This document shows, one piece after another, positions 60,099 through 64,000 of a DNA stretch of 64,000 bases. Under the pieces are notes generated by a model. It saw nothing but the letters and a program-made list of their open reading frames with translations, did no database searches and was not told the origin of the DNA. A program made the position numbers and the translations under genes. The stretch's first letter is position 1; every line of letters begins with the position of its first letter. The DNA comes from Saprospiraceae bacterium (GTDB lineage Bacteria; Bacteroidota; Bacteroidia; Chitinophagales; Saprospiraceae), in contig JAHDGJ010000009.1 in the NCBI GenBank assembly GCA_020627705.1, positions 91,626-155,625 of the forward strand, given 5' to 3'.

Positions 60099-63000
60099 AT
60101 GTATAGAACTATCCTGCTGCTTCTTGCTGTATTCACGTGTCACTTTGCATTTGTGTTTCATTCTACTTTGCCGCCAAGCATGGCACAAAACTCCGCTTGT
60201 ACATGTCTAGAAGCTTCGGCCTTATTAATTCCTAGTTCAGATTGTACTGGGCTTAACATTGATTATACGAGTTGCAGAACAGATGACATTTCGACGGGAT
60301 GCATTCAAACACAATACACGGATTGTCAACAAGATCAAAATCCAACCTTATGGTATATTTTGGTTGCTGGTAGTTGTGCTCAGCGATTGATTTTGAATGT
60401 AGAATCCCAGGAGGATTGGAAGCCCTCGATTGTTGTATATGAGGGCGCTAACTGTGAATTAACACCACTGATCAATACAATCAATAATTCTGTTTGCAGC
60501 CAAATAGGAATAAATTCCAATGCAATCGGGGCGTATAATGTAGAGCCAGATCAATTGTATCGCATAGCTGTTTCTGGATCGGGCGATTTTAGTAACCCTT
60601 CCTTCGAAATTTGCAGTGGGACTCATCTAAATGCGATTAATTGTTTAAATCCTCAGGCCACTACTTTTTCAATTGATCAAATCAATATTGGAGGAGAGAA
60701 CTGGGATCCTTTTTTAGAGGAAAATTTGTTATGTACTGGAGAGACTTATGAGATTTGTTTCGATTTTTTGTACGATGCCTCAGGAACAGGTGCAGACTGG
60801 CTGCATGGTATCATTCCTTCTTTTGGGCCTGGATGGGATTTGGATGAATTTGATCCTACCCAAGTGGTTATTTCGCCACCCAACAGTTTTGGACAAGGAG
60901 GTCAAGATGTGGACTGGTACACAAATGCCAATTTGTCCGAACCCATTCCCAATTTATGTTCTTTTATAAATGCTCGAGGTGATTTAGAATTGTGCAATGC
61001 TTTAAATGGAGCATGTCCTTGTGATACTGGGATGAATGCTGGTGATGAATTGCCACCTGGGTGGTTTTGGCTTTCCGTTGGTGGTAATGCGGGGTGTTTG
61101 AACAATGGAGAGCCTGAAGAACATTGGGGAATTGGATCCACGACTGTTAATATTTCCTCTTGTTTCGAATTGAAGGTTAAGGATGCTGCAGATTTTGATC
61201 ATTGCGAAAGTGAGAATAATTTGTACATAGGTTTGATGCCTTTTTCAGATGGAGTAGCCGGCTGTTGGGAAGATCCTTTGAGCGAATGTCTAGTAGACGT
61301 AATGCAATATATACCCTTGCGTGCGGCTTGTACCAATGGCGTTGATTTTGAAGTTGTAGGAGATGGTATAAGTCCTGATCAAGCTATTGAAATATGTTCA
61401 GGTGAATTACTCACGTCATTAATTGATATTGTAGATCAAGATAATGTTTCCTTTGATGTGATATGGAGTCCAACAAATGATGCACAAGTATCTGGAGGTA
61501 CGGATCATACCTTTGTAGGCGCAGGTAGCCTTACGGATGTTTTGATTAATTCTAGCGATGAAGATATCGAAGTGTTTTATGATGTATATGTCAGTGGATC
61601 AAGCAATGCCTGTGTCGGATCTGATGCACAGTTGCGGGTCGTAGTGTTGTCCAAGTGGGCTTGCCCAACGATTAATGGGGCTGGCCAATGTGGAAATGCA
61701 GAGGTTTTTTGTGACTTAGATCCATTAGATAATTTGAGCTCGAGTATGCCGGTTTACCAAAGTCTTGGTACTGGTCCGATGCCATTGTGTCCCTCAGGAG
61801 GAATTCCTAATAATATGGTTTGGCATTCTTTCATTGCTCCTGAGGTAGGAACAATTGAGATTTTAATTACTCCTCTTGATTGTATAAGTGATCCGGGTGT
61901 TGCTCCAAGCTTGCAATATGGTATTTATGACGGATGTGATTTTTCTAATGCAATTGTCTGTAATCCTGATTGTATAGGTAGTGGGGATGTTGAGCCAATT
62001 TCGATCGAATTAAATCAAGGGCAATTTGTCCCAGGCGAAGAGTACTGGTTGTTTGTTGATGGATGTATGACGACGCAATGTGAGTATATGATAAATGTGC
62101 TTCAAGGTGGAGGCGTATCGAATCAACTTGTCCTGCCTAGTGGCTTGCTTTGCGAAGATTGCGAATTGTTGTCTTCCACTCCATTCGGAAATCCTTCAGC
62201 AGAATATCAAATTTGTGGGTTACCTAGTTCTAATATTCAAATAGGTTTAACTGATGAGTTGGGCTTTTATGAGGGATATACCGGAAGCATTGAGTACCAT
62301 TGGTCATCCTTTCCTGAAATTGCGGGACTCAGTTCAACGACAAACACTTACGCGCAAAGCTTGCAACTTGATGTAGCTTTTGGGCAATATCAAATTTGTG
62401 TTGACTCTATGACCACTGAGTGTCAAACCCAAAATGGTACTTGCATGCTGTTGAATGTATTGGATGCGGAAGTTGCCATCCCTGAAATAACTTGCACTAG
62501 CCTTACGGAATCCGTGATGCAGTTTTGCTGGGAGGCCTTTGATGGAGAGGAATATTGGCCTGAGATAAATACTCAAACTGGGTCAGGTGATTTAAGTTAC
62601 AATGCAGATACTGATCCTTCTTGTTGTTTTGTAGAAGGATTAAGCTTTGGAGATACTATTTCAGTGTTAGTCATAGCTTCAAATCTTTGTACTGCTAGTA
62701 CGGGTTTGGTCGAATGCACTGTTTCTATCTGTGATGCGGCTAATTTGATTACTTTTTATCAAGATATGGACGGTGATGGGTATGGTGATGTTGAAAGTCA
62801 TGAGGAAGCTTGTGAACAACCTAGTGGATACGTCGAGAATTCAGAAGATTGTGATGATAGCAATGCTGCAATCAATCCGGCAGGAATGGAAATTTGCGAT
62901 GGTGTGGATAATAACTGCAATGATTTAGTCGATGAAGGGTTGACTTTTATAAATTTTTATAGAGATGCAGACGAAGATGGATTTGGTGACCCAGAACTCA

Positions 63001-63590
63001 GTATTCTATCTTGTACCCAGCCTATGGGGTATGTAGAAAATTCGAATGATTGTGATGATACCAATGCTGCAATCAACCCACAGGCAAGCGAGCTTTGTGA
63101 TGGCTTGGATAACAACTGTAATGATGTTACAGATGAAGGCTTAACTTTTATTACTTATTATGAGGACGCAGATGGAGATGGCTTTGGAAATCCTGAGGTA
63201 AGTGTGAATGAATGCAATATACCAGATGGCTTCGTAGAAGATTCGTCGGATTGCGATGATACGAATTCAGAGATCAATCCAAATGTGGAGGATATTGTTA
63301 ATAATGGAATCGATGAAGATTGCGATGGTATGGATGCCATAAGTTCGACACACGATTTGAGCTTTGGTCGTCTCAGGGTCTATCCAAATCCTGTAGCAAG
63401 TATCCTGCACATAGACTATAATAATTTAGAGGATATTGGTTTAATGCTCTATGACCTTAGCGGAAAGCAAATATCACTTACTCGTCATGGGCAGATAGAA
63501 ATGTCAAGTTTCGAGCCTGGGGTTTATCTCCTAAAGATTATCGAAAAGAGTACCAATAGTGTTATTGTTGAAAGGGTAGTCAAGCAGTAA
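60099..63590 (+). CDS. T9SS-exported protein with MopE-type repeats
   Basis: From the ATG at 60099 this is an 1163-residue secreted protein with a signal peptide ending near SMAQ. A TTG 30 nt upstream would add residues before the signal and was not used. Cysteine-rich beta domains (about 25-880) resemble PPC/CUB-like modules. Three MopE-type repeats (DNA about 62755-63340) share the pattern DADGDGFG...DCDDxNxxINP...DxxDNxC, linked to metal binding. The C-terminus is a T9SS sorting domain (RVYPNPVASILHI). It is probably a cell-surface or secreted metalloprotein. Confidence 0.88.
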   Translation: MYRTILLLLAVFTCHFAFVFHSTLPPSMAQNSACTCLEASALLIPSSDCTGLNIDYTSCRTDDISTGCIQTQYTDCQQDQNPTLWYILVAGSCAQRLILNVESQEDWKPSIVVYEGANCELTPLINTINNSVCSQIGINSNAIGAYNVEPDQLYRIAVSGSGDFSNPSFEICSGTHLNAINCLNPQATTFSIDQINIGGENWDPFLEENLLCTGETYEICFDFLYDASGTGADWLHGIIPSFGPGWDLDEFDPTQVVISPPNSFGQGGQDVDWYTNANLSEPIPNLCSFINARGDLELCNALNGACPCDTGMNAGDELPPGWFWLSVGGNAGCLNNGEPEEHWGIGSTTVNISSCFELKVKDAADFDHCESENNLYIGLMPFSDGVAGCWEDPLSECLVDVMQYIPLRAACTNGVDFEVVGDGISPDQAIEICSGELLTSLIDIVDQDNVSFDVIWSPTNDAQVSGGTDHTFVGAGSLTDVLINSSDEDIEVFYDVYVSGSSNACVGSDAQLRVVVLSKWACPTINGAGQCGNAEVFCDLDPLDNLSSSMPVYQSLGTGPMPLCPSGGIPNNMVWHSFIAPEVGTIEILITPLDCISDPGVAPSLQYGIYDGCDFSNAIVCNPDCIGSGDVEPISIELNQGQFVPGEEYWLFVDGCMTTQCEYMINVLQGGGVSNQLVLPSGLLCEDCELLSSTPFGNPSAEYQICGLPSSNIQIGLTDELGFYEGYTGSIEYHWSSFPEIAGLSSTTNTYAQSLQLDVAFGQYQICVDSMTTECQTQNGTCMLLNVLDAEVAIPEITCTSLTESVMQFCWEAFDGEEYWPEINTQTGSGDLSYNADTDPSCCFVEGLSFGDTISVLVIASNLCTASTGLVECTVSICDAANLITFYQDMDGDGYGDVESHEEACEQPSGYVENSEDCDDSNAAINPAGMEICDGVDNNCNDLVDEGLTFINFYRDADEDGFGDPELSILSCTQPMGYVENSNDCDDTNAAINPQASELCDGLDNNCNDVTDEGLTFITYYEDADGDGFGNPEVSVNECNIPDGFVEDSSDCDDTNSEINPNVEDIVNNGIDEDCDGMDAISSTHDLSFGRLRVYPNPVASILHIDYNNLEDIGLMLYDLSGKQISLTRHGQIEMSSFEPGVYLLKIIEKSTNSVIVERVVKQ

Positions 63591-63626
63591 GATTTAGTAG
63601 TACTGGTAAAATTAGTTATGGAAAGT

Positions 63627-64000
63627 GAGAATGCCTTGCGGCGATCTATGGCTTTCCCGAGGTCAAAAGAGATTGCCTAACGGCGATCTCAAACTTTCCC
63701 GAGGTCAAAAGAGAAAGCCGCAATCTTTTTTCAGAAAATAAGTATCCCCTTGTAAGGGGATTATAGGGGTTTAGAGATTGCCTAGCGGCGATCTCAAACT
63801 TTCCCGAGGTCAAAAGAGATTGCCTAACGGCGATCTCAAACTTTCCCGAGGTCAAAAGAGAAAGCCGCAATCTTTTTTCAGAAAATAAGTATCCCCTTGT
63901 AAGGGGATTATAGGGGTTTAGAGATTGCCTAGCGGCGATCTCAAACTTTCCCGAGGTCAAAAGAGATTGCCTAACGGCGATCTCAAACTTTCCCGAGGTC
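63627..64000. repeat. 147-bp-period tandem repeat built from a 42-bp hairpin unit
   Basis: Units start at 63627, 63669, 63774, 63816, 63921 and 63963 (last one cut at the window end). Each 42-bp unit reads GAGATTGCC-TARC-GGCGATCTC, then AAACTTTCCCGAGGTCAAAA. The first 22 nt form a perfect hairpin (one G-T pair). Pairs of units alternate with 63-nt spacers containing the perfect palindrome ATCCCCTTGTAAGGGGAT. The first unit is diverged. The array is a longer relative of the 76-bp repeats at 35.4 kb. It runs beyond the window end. Confidence 0.9.

Noticed and set aside
63646..63960. A 104-residue minus-strand frame through the terminal array with a repeated TSGKFEIAxRQSL motif
   Set aside because: The frame stays open only because units of 42, 63 and 147 nt are all divisible by three. 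It has no clear start context, and the sequence is better explained as hairpin repeats.
63627..64000. CRISPR array
   Set aside because: Spacers are identical or absent between units and no cas genes are near. The order is a tandem repeat with a fixed period, not a repeat-spacer array.

Overview
The window reads as a compact, AT-rich chromosomal segment from a Bacteroidota bacterium, most like Saprospiria or Cytophagia. Supporting signs are a TonB receptor with an N-terminal carboxypeptidase-regulatory-like domain, two giant secreted proteins ending in type IX secretion (T9SS) sorting domains, SprB-type repeats, the cluster rpmB-rpmG-DUF4295-ftsY, a short primary sigma factor after rpsO-pnp, several -7 boxes of the TAnnTTTG type, no clear Shine-Dalgarno sites, futalosine-type menaquinone genes (mqnA, mqnE), bacillithiol deacetylase BshB1 and a sphingolipid operon. 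It looks like host core genome: no transposase, phage, conjugation or defence genes were seen.

Layout. 0-5 kb: LysR regulator, TonB receptor, glycosyltransferase. 5-11.7 kb: mqnE and mqnA flank a minus-strand operon of serine palmitoyltransferase, a GNAT-fold acyltransferase and an NAD-dependent reductase. By comparison with Caulobacter this is a complete ceramide backbone pathway (spt-bcerS-cerR). 11.7-14.4 kb: MscS channel, KAS III enzyme, bshB1. 14.4-24.5 kb: lipoproteins, RNA methyltransferase, acyl-CoA carboxylase beta, HtrA protease, dapF, bifunctional nuclease, threonine aldolase, secreted C1 protease. 24.6-32.2 kb: lepA, DUF1573, an SprB-repeat T9SS protein with an N-terminal CxxCH haem-type motif, then ftsY and the L33/L28 cluster. 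32.3-36.8 kb: three outer-membrane-type proteins (one frameshifted, one a DUF547-barrel fusion), a duplicated 76-bp structured repeat, tRNA-Arg(ACG), DUF2911. 36.8-47.4 kb: sodium:solute symporter, NqrM-like peptide, mazG, rpsO-pnp-sigA, purC, SIMPL and DUF2237 proteins. 47.5-54.6 kb: a NarL-type response regulator and a TPR-sensor histidine kinase enclosing a small membrane protein and a lipoprotein subtilisin, then a CPA1 antiporter. 54.6-64 kb: PqqB-like hydrolase, Tex, outer-membrane protein, secreted DinB, a MopE-repeat T9SS protein, and a tandem array running off the end.

The observation I find least explained by known families is a dispersed structured repeat. A 42-bp unit with a self-complementary hairpin head and a conserved CCGAGGTCAAAA tail forms a 147-bp-period array at 63.6-64.0 kb. 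A diverged version (76 bp, two copies) sits at 35.4-35.6 kb, with paired changes in the outer stem. The best-supported pathway story is the ceramide operon. Genes are very tightly packed, with several tail-to-tail pairs spaced 0-2 nt apart or overlapping, and terminators embedded in neighbouring coding ends.
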